A stretch of 43,481 bases of DNA from Oscillospiraceae bacterium (GTDB lineage Bacteria > Bacillota > Clostridia > Oscillospirales > Ruminococcaceae): the NCBI GenBank assembly GCA_017540225.1, contig JAFYBM010000034.1:1-43481 (forward strand). The letters are read 5' to 3'. Below the pieces are notes generated by a model. It did not search any database and had not been told where the DNA came from. It was given only the letters and a program-made list of their open reading frames with translations. How positions within the stretch are numbered: position 1 is the stretch's first letter; every line of letters begins with the position of its first letter. Below are positions 16,840 to 25,577 of this stretch, piece by piece. Both the position numbers and the translations under genes were made by a program.

Positions 16840-18237
16840 ATGGCGAAAATTGGAATTACAGAAACCGTCCTGCGTGACGCGCACCAGTCACTGATCGCAA
16901 CGCGCATGACGACGGAAGAAATGCTCCCGATTTTGCAGGAAATGGATCAGATCGGCTTCCATTCCGTCGAATGCTGGGGCGGCGCGACATTTGATTCCTG
17001 CCTGCGCTTCCTCAATGAAGATCCGTGGGAGCGTCTGCGCATTCTCAAGAAAAAAATGCCGAACACTCCGCTGCAAATGCTGTTCCGCGGCCAGAATATG
17101 CTCGGATACCGTCATTATGCAGATGATGTGGTCGAATATTTTGTGCAGAAATCCATTGCGAACGGCATCGACATTATCCGTATCTTTGATGCGCTGAATG
17201 ACATCCGCAACCTTGAAACCGCGATCAAAGCGGCGAAAAAAGAGGGCGCACATACGCAGGTCGCAATGAGCTTTACGACCGGTGAGGTCTTCACCGATGA
17301 ATACTATGTCAACTATGCAAAGCAGATTGAGGAGGCCGGCGCAGATTCCATCTGCGTGAAGGATATGGCCGCGCTGCTGACGCCCTACCGTGCGGAAACG
17401 CTCATCAAGGCGCTGAAGAAAGCAACCAAGCTTCCGATTCAGCTGCACACGCACTACACCTCCGGTCTGGCGTCCATGTGCCTGATGAAGGCCGCCGAAG
17501 CGGGCGTTGACATGATCGACACCGCGATGTCGCCGCTGGCACTGGGTACATCCCATGCGCCGACGGAGTCAATGGTCGCAGCATTTCAGGGGACTGAATA
17601 CGATACCGGTCTGGATCTCGTGAAGCTGAGCGCGATGCGTCCGTTCTTCATGGATCTGCGCGAAAAGTATATCAAATCCGGTCTGCTGGATCCGAAAATG
17701 CTCGCAGCAGACGCAAAAACTCTCATCTATCAGGTTCCGGGCGGTATGCTCTCGAATCTGCTTTCACAGCTCAAACAGGCCGGCAAGGAGGATCAGCTCA
17801 CTGCTGTGCTGGAAGAAGTCCCGCGTGTCCGCAAGGATGCCGGCTTCCCGCCGCTCGTTACCCCGACCTCCCAGATCGTCGGTACACAGGCTGTGTTCAA
17901 TATTATCAGCGGCGAGCGCTACAAGATGGTGACCAAGGAATTCCGCGCTATGGTTAAGGGCGAATACGGCAAAACGCCGCTCCCGATCGACCCTGAATTC
18001 CAGAAGATGATCCTCAAGGATGACAAGCCGATCACCTGCCGTCCGGCAGACCTGCTGGAGCCGGAGCTTGACAAGCTGCGCGAGGAATGCGCAGAATGGC
18101 TCACACAGGAGGAGGATGTGCTCTCCTATGCACAGTTCGGACAGGTTGCGGTCAAATTCTTTGAGAAGCGCCGCGATAAGATGTTTGGTCTGGACGGCGT
18201 CCACGGTGATGCCGCAAAACAGATTCATCCGGTATAA
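16840..18237 (+). CDS. Oxaloacetate decarboxylase alpha / transcarboxylase 5S-type carboxyltransferase
   Basis: The 465-residue enzyme is the pyruvate/oxaloacetate-side carboxyltransferase. It has TETVLRDAHQS (metal ligand D13), ECWGGATFD, RGQN, VKDMAALL (K174, carbamylated in the family) and LHTHYTSG (H203, H205), followed by the PYC_OADA domain. The protein lacks its own biotinyl domain, because the carrier is the adjacent separate gene, 16 bases upstream. No membrane beta-subunit gene follows, which argues against a classic sodium-pump decarboxylase locus. A transcarboxylase-like or pyruvate carboxylase B-like role remains possible. Confidence 0.9.
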   Translation: MAKIGITETVLRDAHQSLIATRMTTEEMLPILQEMDQIGFHSVECWGGATFDSCLRFLNEDPWERLRILKKKMPNTPLQMLFRGQNMLGYRHYADDVVEYFVQKSIANGIDIIRIFDALNDIRNLETAIKAAKKEGAHTQVAMSFTTGEVFTDEYYVNYAKQIEEAGADSICVKDMAALLTPYRAETLIKALKKATKLPIQLHTHYTSGLASMCLMKAAEAGVDMIDTAMSPLALGTSHAPTESMVAAFQGTEYDTGLDLVKLSAMRPFFMDLREKYIKSGLLDPKMLAADAKTLIYQVPGGMLSNLLSQLKQAGKEDQLTAVLEEVPRVRKDAGFPPLVTPTSQIVGTQAVFNIISGERYKMVTKEFRAMVKGEYGKTPLPIDPEFQKMILKDDKPITCRPADLLEPELDKLREECAEWLTQEEDVLSYAQFGQVAVKFFEKRRDKMFGLDGVHGDAAKQIHPV

Positions 18238-18262
18238 TTTCCCTGCAACAGAATGGCTTTGG

Positions 18263-18307
18263 ATGACCGCTGTATCATAGCTGCGGTCATTCCCCCATTT
18301 TTTGCGG
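18263..18307 (+). terminator. Probable terminator after the carboxyltransferase set
   Basis: ATGACCGC (18263-18270) pairs perfectly with GCGGTCAT (18283-18290) around a 12-base loop. TCCCCCATTTTTT follows. The T-run is set back eight bases, so efficiency is uncertain. Confidence 0.5.
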
Positions 18308-18331
18308 GGCTTGTGAAAGGAGCTATTTCTT

Positions 18332-19279
18332 TTGCCGATCTGTATATCTCCGGAGCTGCCTGCTTATCAGGCGCTTCTGAACGAACACATTTTTGTGATG
18401 GACAACGACCGCGCTGCCCATCAGGACATCCGGCCGATCCGTATCCTCATTCTCAATATCATGCCGAAAAAGCTGGAAACGGAATTGCAGCTCCTGCGTC
18501 TGCTGAGCAATACGCCGCTTCAGGTCGATATTTCCCTGCTGCGCATGGAATCCCATATCTCCAAGCACACCTCGCAAAGCCATATGGATGCATTTTATAC
18601 CACGCTTTCGGAGATCCGCGGAAAGTATTATGACGGCATGATTATCACCGGCGCGCCGGTCGAGCAGCTTGCCTTTGAGGATGTGGATTACTGGGGCGAA
18701 ATCTGTGAGCTGATGGAATGGTCCAAGACGCACGTTTTCAGCACTCTGCATATCTGCTGGGGCGCACAGGCCGGTCTGTATTATCATTTCGGTATTCCGA
18801 AATATCAGCTCCCGAAAAAGATGTTCGGCATTTTCCCGCACCGTGCAGAGGTCAAGAAAAGCCTGCTGCTGCGCGGGTTTGATGATGTATTTGATGTGCC
18901 GCATTCCCGCCATACCGAGGTGCGGCGCAGTGACATCGAAAAGGTGAAGCAGCTTGTGATTCTGACAAGCTCCGAGCTTTCCGGCGTCCATATTGTCGCC
19001 AACCGGAACGGCCGGCAGTATTTTATCACCGGCCATTCGGAATATGACCGCAATACGCTGGCAGCCGAGTATTTCCGCGACCGTGAAAAAGGGCTGGATA
19101 TTGAGCTTCCCTTTAATTATTTCCCGCATAACGATCCGGCAGAGCCGCCGAAATTTTCGTGGCGCTGTCATGCAAATCTGATGTTTTCAAACTGGCTGAA
19201 TTACTGTGTATATCAGCGTACACCGTATGACCTGTCCGAGTTGCCGCAGCGAAGCTGGGAGCAGCCGATGGACGTATAA
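18332..19279 (+). CDS. metAA: Homoserine O-acetyltransferase MetA
   Basis: MetA acylates homoserine in the first committed step of methionine synthesis. The 315-residue protein aligns without gaps to E. coli MetA over the active-site region: K47 (MPKKLETE), catalytic C142 (ICWGAQA), H235 and E237 (TGHSEYD). Residue 111, where Gly gives succinyl-CoA and Glu acetyl-CoA specificity in characterised enzymes, is Glu (GAPVE), so acetyl transfer is predicted. The start is TTG 18332, with AAAGGAG at 18316-18322. I see no SAM riboswitch upstream. The partner metY is elsewhere in this window. Confidence 0.94.
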   Translation: MPICISPELPAYQALLNEHIFVMDNDRAAHQDIRPIRILILNIMPKKLETELQLLRLLSNTPLQVDISLLRMESHISKHTSQSHMDAFYTTLSEIRGKYYDGMIITGAPVEQLAFEDVDYWGEICELMEWSKTHVFSTLHICWGAQAGLYYHFGIPKYQLPKKMFGIFPHRAEVKKSLLLRGFDDVFDVPHSRHTEVRRSDIEKVKQLVILTSSELSGVHIVANRNGRQYFITGHSEYDRNTLAAEYFRDREKGLDIELPFNYFPHNDPAEPPKFSWRCHANLMFSNWLNYCVYQRTPYDLSELPQRSWEQPMDV

Positions 19280-19290
19280 GGAGGAAAATT

Positions 19291-19923
19291 ATGGAACAAA
19301 ATCAGACACCCCAGCAGAATCAGTATCCGGATCAGCAGCCTGTCGGCAGCTATCAGAATCTGAACATTCCGCAGCAGCAAAAGGAGAAAAAATCCGGCCT
19401 TGCCATTGCTGCACTGATCCTCGGTATAGTCAGTCTTGTCGGCATCTGCTGCTGCGGCCTGAATATCATTACCGGCCCGCTGGCAATCATTTTCGGTATC
19501 ATCGTGCTGGCCAAGAAGCAGAACGGTACCGGCCTTGCGATTACCGGTATCGTGCTTGCCGCTATCAGCCTGATTATGGTGCTCGGTGTTGTGTTTGCAT
19601 TCAAGGATATTCTGCCGTATTCCGAAACGATCACGCAGGATTACACCAGGCTTATCACCGAAGCAGATAAGGTCTTCCCCGCTTATGAGGAGGACGGCAC
19701 ACTGCCTGATTACCTTGAAAAGTATAAGGAGCCGCCTTATTCCGATTTCATGAAGAAATATGATGCAGATATTTACGATGTCATGGATGCGCTGCTGGCA
19801 CAATATAAGAACGGCCAGCTCACCATGCCGGCCGGTATGAGCATTGATTTTTCCGAACTGGATTCTGACAGTGAAATTGAGGATATTCCGGATCTTGATC
19901 TGGATGCAGAGCCTGCAATCTGA
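19291..19923 (+). CDS. DUF4190-like membrane protein
   Basis: The 210-residue protein has a Gln/Pro-rich cytoplasmic N terminus (residues 1-30) and then two hydrophobic hairpin segments (about 36-72 and 78-104). The pattern SGLAIAALILGI...GPLAIIFGI...GLAITGIVL is typical of DUF4190. An acidic extracytoplasmic C-terminal domain ends in SEIEDIPDLD. A strong ribosome site, AAGGAGGAAA, precedes the ATG, 11 bases after metA stops. No enzymatic motif is seen. Cotranscription with metA is likely. Confidence 0.78.
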   Translation: MEQNQTPQQNQYPDQQPVGSYQNLNIPQQQKEKKSGLAIAALILGIVSLVGICCCGLNIITGPLAIIFGIIVLAKKQNGTGLAITGIVLAAISLIMVLGVVFAFKDILPYSETITQDYTRLITEADKVFPAYEEDGTLPDYLEKYKEPPYSDFMKKYDADIYDVMDALLAQYKNGQLTMPAGMSIDFSELDSDSEIEDIPDLDLDAEPAI

Positions 19924-19950
19924 CAAAACAGCAAAAATATTTCAAACCGA

Positions 19951-19972
19951 GAGCCTCCCGAAAGGGAGGCTC
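19951..19972 (+). terminator. Strong hairpin after the DUF4190-like gene
   Basis: GAGCCTCCC (19951-19959) and GGGAGGCTC (19964-19972) form a perfect nine-base stem around GAAA. Only TTAT follows, so the T-tract is weak. The position after a stop codon and before a new promoter supports a terminator. Confidence 0.6.
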
Positions 19973-20128
19973 TTATGCTGTCGGGAATTTTATTATATCC
20001 GGCGCAGCGGAACGAAAAATCAGTAAATGGAGCAGTCCTCTCCGATGCAGATGCGTGTATGCTTGGCCGCATAGCAGGAAGCCGCGCTGAAGCACGCCGG
20101 AGATCCATGCATAATAGACGCGAAGCTC

Positions 20129-20157
20129 TTTACAAAAGCGGGATTTTGTGGTATGAT
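20129..20157 (+). promoter_or_regulatory. Promoter of the GNAT/DHHW/parvulin-like unit
   Basis: TTTACA (20129-20134) and TATGAT (20152-20157) are separated by 17 bases. The predicted start near 20164 is about 26 bases before the ATG, and the GCAGGAGG ribosome site lies between them. Confidence 0.65.
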
Positions 20158-20189
20158 ATTGATATCTGAAAAAGCAGGAGGATGATTGT

Positions 20190-20636
20190 ATGCTTCGATT
20201 CCGGAAGCTCAGAGCCGACGATGCCGGAGCACCGGTCTGGCAGGACGCACCGCTGACAGGATTGCTGCCGGACGGACTGGATCATATCAATACCCATCTG
20301 ATGCGCGGCGACATTCTGTTTGCATTGTTTGACGATGAACGGCCGGTCGGACTGCTGACGATGAATGCAGAGCCGCTCGGTGAAAAGCCGTGCTGCCTTA
20401 TCATAGAGCAAATCATTCTGCTGCCGGAATACCGCCGGCACGGTCTCGGCCGGATGCTGATGACGCTTGCAGCAGGCGAAGCCGTAGAGCGGAAAATCTG
20501 GTTTCTGGGCGGACGTCCTCCGCAGACACCGGAGGCCGAGGGCTTTGCAAAAGCAATTCATATGAAGCAGACTGACTGGTTTGACGATCTGCTGCTGCTT
20601 GATCTTTCGGATGTGGAAGGGCTGCGCCATGGATGA
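20190..20636 (+). CDS. GNAT family N-acetyltransferase
   Basis: The 148-residue protein carries the GNAT core IIEQIILLPEYRRHGLGRML (about residues 71-90), with the RxxGxG-type acetyl-CoA loop, followed by a helix and a C-terminal strand pair. The acceptor is unknown. GCAGGAGG precedes ATG 20190. Its 3' end overlaps the start of the next gene by eight bases, indicating translational coupling with a DHHW-like secreted protein. Confidence 0.8.
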   Translation: MLRFRKLRADDAGAPVWQDAPLTGLLPDGLDHINTHLMRGDILFALFDDERPVGLLTMNAEPLGEKPCCLIIEQIILLPEYRRHGLGRMLMTLAAGEAVERKIWFLGGRPPQTPEAEGFAKAIHMKQTDWFDDLLLLDLSDVEGLRHG

Positions 20637-21708
20637 AGCAGCCGTACAGCGCAGGACAAAAAAACATTTGCCCGCGAAGCTGCTCTCCGCCGTGATTCTG
20701 AGCGGAATCACGCTGCTTTTTGCGCTCGGAACCCTGCTCGGGCGGTCAGATGCGGACAATCTGTTCTGGCAGACACTGCTCCGCCGCCACGATGCGCTCA
20801 TTCTGGCACTCGGTACCGATGAGCTTGGCACGGTTTATGTGACAAAGGACCGGCTGCTCGGCCACTTTTCCGATCCGGATGAGGAAGCCGTTGCGGCGGC
20901 GGCAAATGCCGTCAACCGGTATGCAGCGGAACAGTCTGCGCAGCTTTTTGTGCTTGCAGTACCGACATCCTCTGCAATTTACAGCGAAACGCTGCCCGAT
21001 GCCGCGCCGCTTGCCAATGAGCATCAGCTCCTGCGCCGCTTTTCGGACGGACTGGATGACAAAATCATCTGGATTGAGGCAAGCAGCTGGCTTTCCTATG
21101 AAAAAGAGCAATATATCTATTACCGGACGGATCCCTGCTGGACAGCCTACGGCGCATTCTGTGTGTATCGCTCTGCGATCCGGAAGCTCGGCTTTTCTGC
21201 CGTCGGCTATGACCGCTTTTCTGTCCGGCATTTCGGCGCGGATTATTACGGCAGGCTGGCACAGCAAGCGCATTATTATGATATTCAGCCGGATGTGATT
21301 GATCTTTACAGCAATAACAGCACCGTGCAGCAGCCGGAGCGTGTGACCGCGATCCGGCCGGAAGGGGAGATCCGGCTGCCGGCATATTACCGGACTGACC
21401 TGCCGGAAACAGAAACACAGCCGGAGCTGATCTTCGGGATCGAATCCGAACCGGTGCTGCATCTGGAAATGGACAATCCCGGCACACGCGATCTGCTTTT
21501 GCTGACGGACAGCTTCGGGGACAGCATGATCCCGCTGCTGATGCAGCATTACCGCAGCATCACCGCCGTGAATCTGACGCTTGCGCGGGAGATCGACTGG
21601 CGTTCCCTGACACAGGGCGAATACGCACAGATCCTCATTCTGTGCGGGACAGATACCGTCGCCGCACCGGACGGACTGACGGAAATGCTGGCAGAATCTG
21701 CCGCATAA
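20629..21708 (+). CDS. DHHW-like membrane-anchored protein with altered motif
   Basis: The 359-residue protein has one N-terminal membrane anchor (about residues 17-36) and an extracytoplasmic domain resembling the DHHW/AlgX-like SGNH family linked to acyl transfer to surface polymers. The family DHHW motif appears here as YRTDPCWTAYGAF (D168, P169, C170, W171), so both His are lost. The nucleophile-like block LLLTDSFGDSMIPLL (S295) is kept. No MBOAT acyltransferase gene is adjacent. ATG 20629 overlaps the GNAT gene and follows GGAAGG. The family assignment is moderate and activity is doubtful. Confidence 0.65.
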   Translation: MDEAAVQRRTKKHLPAKLLSAVILSGITLLFALGTLLGRSDADNLFWQTLLRRHDALILALGTDELGTVYVTKDRLLGHFSDPDEEAVAAAANAVNRYAAEQSAQLFVLAVPTSSAIYSETLPDAAPLANEHQLLRRFSDGLDDKIIWIEASSWLSYEKEQYIYYRTDPCWTAYGAFCVYRSAIRKLGFSAVGYDRFSVRHFGADYYGRLAQQAHYYDIQPDVIDLYSNNSTVQQPERVTAIRPEGEIRLPAYYRTDLPETETQPELIFGIESEPVLHLEMDNPGTRDLLLLTDSFGDSMIPLLMQHYRSITAVNLTLAREIDWRSLTQGEYAQILILCGTDTVAAPDGLTEMLAESAA

Positions 21709-21728
21709 ACGAAAGGAATCAACATTGC

Positions 21729-23231
21729 ATGAGCAGTCAAAAACAAAAAGCGCACACAAAAAAATACGCTGAACAGCAAATGCGCCGTGCGATCGAATCT
21801 GCAAAAAAAGCGATTGCACGCCGCGCCGCACGAAAAAAACAGCTTGCATTGCGCAAAACCGCCTACATTGCTGCTGCGGCAGTGCTCGTACTGCTGTCCG
21901 CAGTCTGGGTGATCCGGAATCACACACCGGCAGCACTGCACCACAAAGTCATCGCAGAATCCGATCATTATGAGGTCACGGCAGCGATGTTTGCCTGCTA
22001 TTTCCGGCAATGCGCGGATAATTACCTGCATACCGCCGAGGGCAGTCCCGATCTGCCTGTCTATGATCCGCAGATTTCCCTGAAGGATCAGGAATACAGC
22101 CGCGGCGTCACATGGTACGATTATTTCACAGACCGCACGATGCGCAGTGTCAAAAGCAATCTTCAGCTTTGCGAGGCGGCTTATAAGGCTGATTTTTCGC
22201 TCAGCAAGCAGCAGCGAGCCCGCTGTAAGGCCATTGCTGCACAGGAGGATCTCTCCCGCTATCAGAAGGGCGTGCGGCTCAGGGATCTGGAGGCTGCGAC
22301 CTGCCTGACTTTGCTTGCACAGGAATACCAGAATGCCGTGCGCGATCAGATCACGATCACTGACGATGAGGTCAGTACCTATTATCAGGCACATCAGTCT
22401 GAGCTGCTCACCGCCAGTGTGCTGAGCTATTCGTTCCCTTGGGATCCGGAGACAACACTTGCCGGCGATACAACGGAATACGATGCGGCGGTCAATGCCG
22501 CAAACAAGCTCGCTGCCTGCAAAACGCAGCAGGAATTTACTGATTTTGTGTTCCGCTATCTGACAGAAACCAAAGGCATTTCCCGCACGGATGCTGAACA
22601 GCTCGCAGGCGAGCTGACCGTGACAAAATTTGTGCGGGATTTCCCGTCGGATGTGCAGGCATGGCTGCGCGGCGATGCCGTGCGCGGTTCGACCATGCTG
22701 CTGCCGAAAAACGATCAGTACTGCATTTCTGTATATTTTCTGCGTGAGGAGCCGCAGGCCGATCATGCAAGAACCGTGGATTTCCGTCTGATTGCATTGT
22801 CCGGCTCGCAGAATGCCAGTGAATCGCGTACTGCGCGGAAGCGTGCGGCGGAGCTGCGCGATGAGATTTCCGCTGAGGCGCCGGATGCGCAGTCACAGGC
22901 TTTTGCAGACCGTGCATTTGAATTTTCAGAGGATGCGGAAAGCTATACAAACGGCGGACTGATCTCCGGATATTCTTCCGTGCGCACTGCATACGGCGCG
23001 GAAGCTGCTGCATGGCTCTTTGACCGTGAACGGCAGCACGGAGATATGACCATTGCGGAGCATAACGGAACGGTGCTGCTGCTGTTCTTTGAGGGCAGCA
23101 ATGAGAAAACCGGTTGGGAAAATCAGGTTTGTGAGGATATTTTCAGCAGCAAGGTGCGGGAATTTGCGGAATCCTGCACAAAGCATGAGATTGCAGTAAA
23201 CGAAAAAAATTACCGCTATATTGCAGCGTAA
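21729..23231 (+). CDS. Membrane-anchored SurA/parvulin-like foldase
   Basis: The 500-residue protein has a basic N terminus (about 45 residues rich in Lys, Arg and Ala), a membrane segment (AYIAAAAVLVLLSAVWVI) and a long extracytoplasmic region. That region has a SurA-N-like helical part (DEVSTYYQAHQSEL) and a later parvulin-like stretch (ADRAFEFSEDAESYTNGGLISG). The rotamase block is weakly conserved, so it may be a chaperone rather than an active peptidyl-prolyl isomerase. The open frame starts at 21642 inside the preceding gene. ATG 21729, with AAAGGAA upstream, is the likely start. The preceding secreted DHHW-like protein could be a client (inference). Confidence 0.7.
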   Translation: MSSQKQKAHTKKYAEQQMRRAIESAKKAIARRAARKKQLALRKTAYIAAAAVLVLLSAVWVIRNHTPAALHHKVIAESDHYEVTAAMFACYFRQCADNYLHTAEGSPDLPVYDPQISLKDQEYSRGVTWYDYFTDRTMRSVKSNLQLCEAAYKADFSLSKQQRARCKAIAAQEDLSRYQKGVRLRDLEAATCLTLLAQEYQNAVRDQITITDDEVSTYYQAHQSELLTASVLSYSFPWDPETTLAGDTTEYDAAVNAANKLAACKTQQEFTDFVFRYLTETKGISRTDAEQLAGELTVTKFVRDFPSDVQAWLRGDAVRGSTMLLPKNDQYCISVYFLREEPQADHARTVDFRLIALSGSQNASESRTARKRAAELRDEISAEAPDAQSQAFADRAFEFSEDAESYTNGGLISGYSSVRTAYGAEAAAWLFDRERQHGDMTIAEHNGTVLLLFFEGSNEKTGWENQVCEDIFSSKVREFAESCTKHEIAVNEKNYRYIAA

Positions 23232-23237
23232 ACAGAG

Positions 23238-23263
23238 GCGGCTCCTGCATTGGCAGGAGCCGC
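23238..23263. terminator. Bidirectional terminator between convergent genes
   Basis: GCGGCTCCTGC (23238-23248) and GCAGGAGCCGC (23253-23263) form a perfect 11-base stem with an ATTG loop, between the convergent ends of the foldase and xylanase genes. The flanks are moderately T-rich on both strands. Confidence 0.75.
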
Positions 23264-23269
23264 TTGGCT

Positions 23270-25189
23270 TTATTCTATGACTTTTCCCATCTGCTCATCT
23301 GTTACAAGATCGACAATCCGCTTCACAACACGCAGAACATCAAAGCTTGTAATGCCCTTGACACCGTCGCAGTCAGCGCGAAGCTGTCCTGCATCCGAAA
23401 TATTGACATTATCTCCGACCGAAAAGCGCGCGATCAGCACGGCATCCGTCACATCAAGATCGCCGTTGCAATCGGCATCGCCGTAAATGAACGGTACATC
23501 CGAGCTGCTGGTCGCAGTCTGCTCCGGCTCGGTCTGCTTTGGTTCCGTCTGCTTCGGCTGCGGCGCTGTGTATTCAATTCCGTCAATAATCGAATCGAAG
23601 CAGCTCTTTGCCTGATATTTTTCATCAAAAAGCAGCGGCGTTGCTTCCTTGCGCCAGCTCTGATCGTCCGTTGTGCCCCAGAATACAACCGCGGAAATGC
23701 TGTCCTTATAGGTGACGATCGCATCCATGATTTCGCTGTAATACTGCGCCTGGAGCTTATCCCAGTTTGCAACGGAATTGGTTGCGGTCGCATCCAGCTC
23801 CGTGATCTGAATATCCAGACCGGTTTCAGCGAATTTTGCGAGCGCACTCTTGTAAAGTCCGGGAGAGGGGAACGGCTCGGCGGTATCGTTGTTTGTGACA
23901 TTGAGGTGAGACTGGCAGCCGATACCGTCCAGCAGACCTTTTTCATGCAGATCTGTTGCCAGTTTAATCATTGCATCGGTCTTTCCGCCGATATACTCGT
24001 TGAAGTCGTTGTAATAGAGCTTGCAGCCCTTCGGCGCATATTCCCGCGCATATTTGAATGCAGGCTCAATAAAGGAATTGTCGCCGTAGATTGCCGTCCA
24101 TGCAGAGCTGCCGTTGTTGGCCTCATATTTTCCGGGCAGACGCGGATCGCCGCCGTCCAGAAATGCCTCATTGACAACATCCCACGCATAGAAGTTTACA
24201 TCGGAATAATCCTTTTCCAGCGCCTCGAACACGCCCTTGATATAGTTTTCCATGCGCTTGTTCATGGTGTCCTTGTCAACCAGTGTTCCGTCGCTGGTGT
24301 AGTCCTCTGTGAAGAACCAGTACGGCGTCTGACTGTACCAGACCAGCACATGACCGCGCACCGGAATATCATTCTTCTTGCAGAAATTCAGAATCGTGCG
24401 TGCAGCACCGTTCAGCTTGACCTTCGGAACCGTGTTGTCGCCGGACTCCTCCAGATAAGCAAGCGTAGCTTTGAGGTCAAGCATATTTTCCGGCTTCAGC
24501 TCATTGCCGAGCGTGATGGAATTGAAATGCTTGTTGATCAGTGCCTTTGCCGAATTCGGCGCAAGCTCTCTTGCCGTGACGGCACAGCCGATCTTGAAAT
24601 AGTCGGCATAGACGTCCTTGAGGCCGGGAATATCCTCCTGAATCGGATATTCCGGTGCTTTTTTCAGCGTAAAATCATCGACCCACATATCAGCCTTGTC
24701 ATTGCCCTCAATATAGATCGAAACATCCTTCATATCCTCGGAGAAACTGAATTTTGTTTCAGGAATCTCGACCCAGCTGTTGTCTGAGTTGATGGAGAAC
24801 AGATTATCGTAGTGCTGCTCGCCTTCTTCATCGGTATACTGCATACTGAGCCGGACGGTATTGTACCACTTCATCTTGACCCATGCAGATGCAACATACT
24901 GCACACCCGGCTCACAGCCAAGCGACGTAAGCGTGACGGACGGGCCGTTCCAGCCCTCTGAGCGTTCGGTGACGGACATACAGGTCTTGCCGGAATGAGA
25001 ATCCTCGGACGAAGCTGCAATGACGGATGTGTCCGTCTCGCCGCGCTTGGAGAAAGCGGAAACGTCACTGTCCTCAAAATCCGTTACGAGAATGTCGCCG
25101 TCCGCAGCGGTCGAACCGATCTGCGGAAGCCCCTGCAATGCCAGCACACCGCTCATGAGTGCAGCGGCAGCTTTGTTCAGACTTTTCAT
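23270..25189 (-). CDS. Secreted GH10 endo-1,4-beta-xylanase with N-terminal CBM and type I dockerin
   Basis: The 639-residue modular enzyme cleaves xylan. Its order is a signal peptide (about 1-29), a beta-sandwich carbohydrate-binding module like CBM22/CBM4 (about 32-178), and a GH10 barrel (about 187-545) with acid/base E341 (WDVVNEAF) and nucleophile E464 (ITELD). A linker with QTEPKQTEPEQ follows, then a dockerin (about 573-635) with calcium repeats GDADCNGDLDVTD and ADCDGVKGITSFD. The dockerin implies attachment to a cohesin scaffold, that is, a cellulosome-type complex. GGGGGG precedes the ATG. It stands alone between terminators with its own promoter. Confidence 0.95.
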   Translation of the reverse strand: MKSLNKAAAALMSGVLALQGLPQIGSTAADGDILVTDFEDSDVSAFSKRGETDTSVIAASSEDSHSGKTCMSVTERSEGWNGPSVTLTSLGCEPGVQYVASAWVKMKWYNTVRLSMQYTDEEGEQHYDNLFSINSDNSWVEIPETKFSFSEDMKDVSIYIEGNDKADMWVDDFTLKKAPEYPIQEDIPGLKDVYADYFKIGCAVTARELAPNSAKALINKHFNSITLGNELKPENMLDLKATLAYLEESGDNTVPKVKLNGAARTILNFCKKNDIPVRGHVLVWYSQTPYWFFTEDYTSDGTLVDKDTMNKRMENYIKGVFEALEKDYSDVNFYAWDVVNEAFLDGGDPRLPGKYEANNGSSAWTAIYGDNSFIEPAFKYAREYAPKGCKLYYNDFNEYIGGKTDAMIKLATDLHEKGLLDGIGCQSHLNVTNNDTAEPFPSPGLYKSALAKFAETGLDIQITELDATATNSVANWDKLQAQYYSEIMDAIVTYKDSISAVVFWGTTDDQSWRKEATPLLFDEKYQAKSCFDSIIDGIEYTAPQPKQTEPKQTEPEQTATSSSDVPFIYGDADCNGDLDVTDAVLIARFSVGDNVNISDAGQLRADCDGVKGITSFDVLRVVKRIVDLVTDEQMGKVIE

Positions 25190-25233
25190 ATGTATCCCCC
25201 CAGAATATACTTCGCCGCAGTGCGGCTGATGTT

Positions 25234-25262
25234 ATTATATCACATATTTATACCGATTGCAA
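25234..25262 (-). promoter_or_regulatory. Promoter of the xylanase gene
   Basis: On the minus strand, TTGCAA (25257-25262) and TATAAT (25234-25239) are 17 bases apart. The predicted start is near 25227, where a small hairpin (25214-25226, GCCGC-AGT-GCGGC) would form at the extreme 5' end of the mRNA. Confidence 0.75.
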
Positions 25263-25495
25263 TATTCTCAGGTATAATGATTCTGAATACATCCTATAAG
25301 CTGATACCTATATAACAACAGGATGCGGGCATTCCGGTTCTCTCGCGGCAAGAAGCGACAGACATCTGCCCGGTTCGTGAAAATGAACGGAAAACCGAAA
25401 TATCTACGACAACGCTAAATATCCTGAACAGAGTTTATGTGCAAAATATCCAAAACTGCGCCGGATAATTCTACAGACAGAGCAGCACGTTTTGC
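25263..25495. other. Intergenic spacer between divergent xylanase and LRR genes
   Basis: I find no gene, RNA or clear repeat. A TATAAT at 25273-25278 (plus) has no matching -35 box. The spacer is AT-richer than the flanking genes and separates two divergent promoters. Confidence 0.5.
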
Positions 25496-25524
25496 TTGAA
25501 AAATATAGGGAACTGTGCTATAAT
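25496..25524 (+). promoter_or_regulatory. Promoter of the LRR protein gene
   Basis: TTGAAA (25496-25501) and TATAAT (25519-25524) with a 17-base spacer. The transcript would start near 25531, about 47 bases before ATG 25578. Confidence 0.75.
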
Positions 25525-25577
25525 AGGGTAAGATGAAGGTAATATGCCGCAATTATCATTTTTCAGGAGGCGCAAGC

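Noticed and set aside
20746..21936. 396-residue minus-strand open frame
   Set aside because: It spans two overlapping or adjacent plus-strand genes and has a Cys/His/Arg-rich shadow composition.
23264..24787. 507-residue plus-strand open frame
   Set aside because: It lies entirely antisense to the xylanase gene, whose domains and catalytic residues are clear. The frame has a composition typical of a shadow of GC-rich coding sequence.
25271..25280. Plus-strand TATAAT as an extra promoter
   Set aside because: No acceptable -35 box lies 16-18 bases upstream, and a better promoter for the LRR gene exists at 25496-25524.
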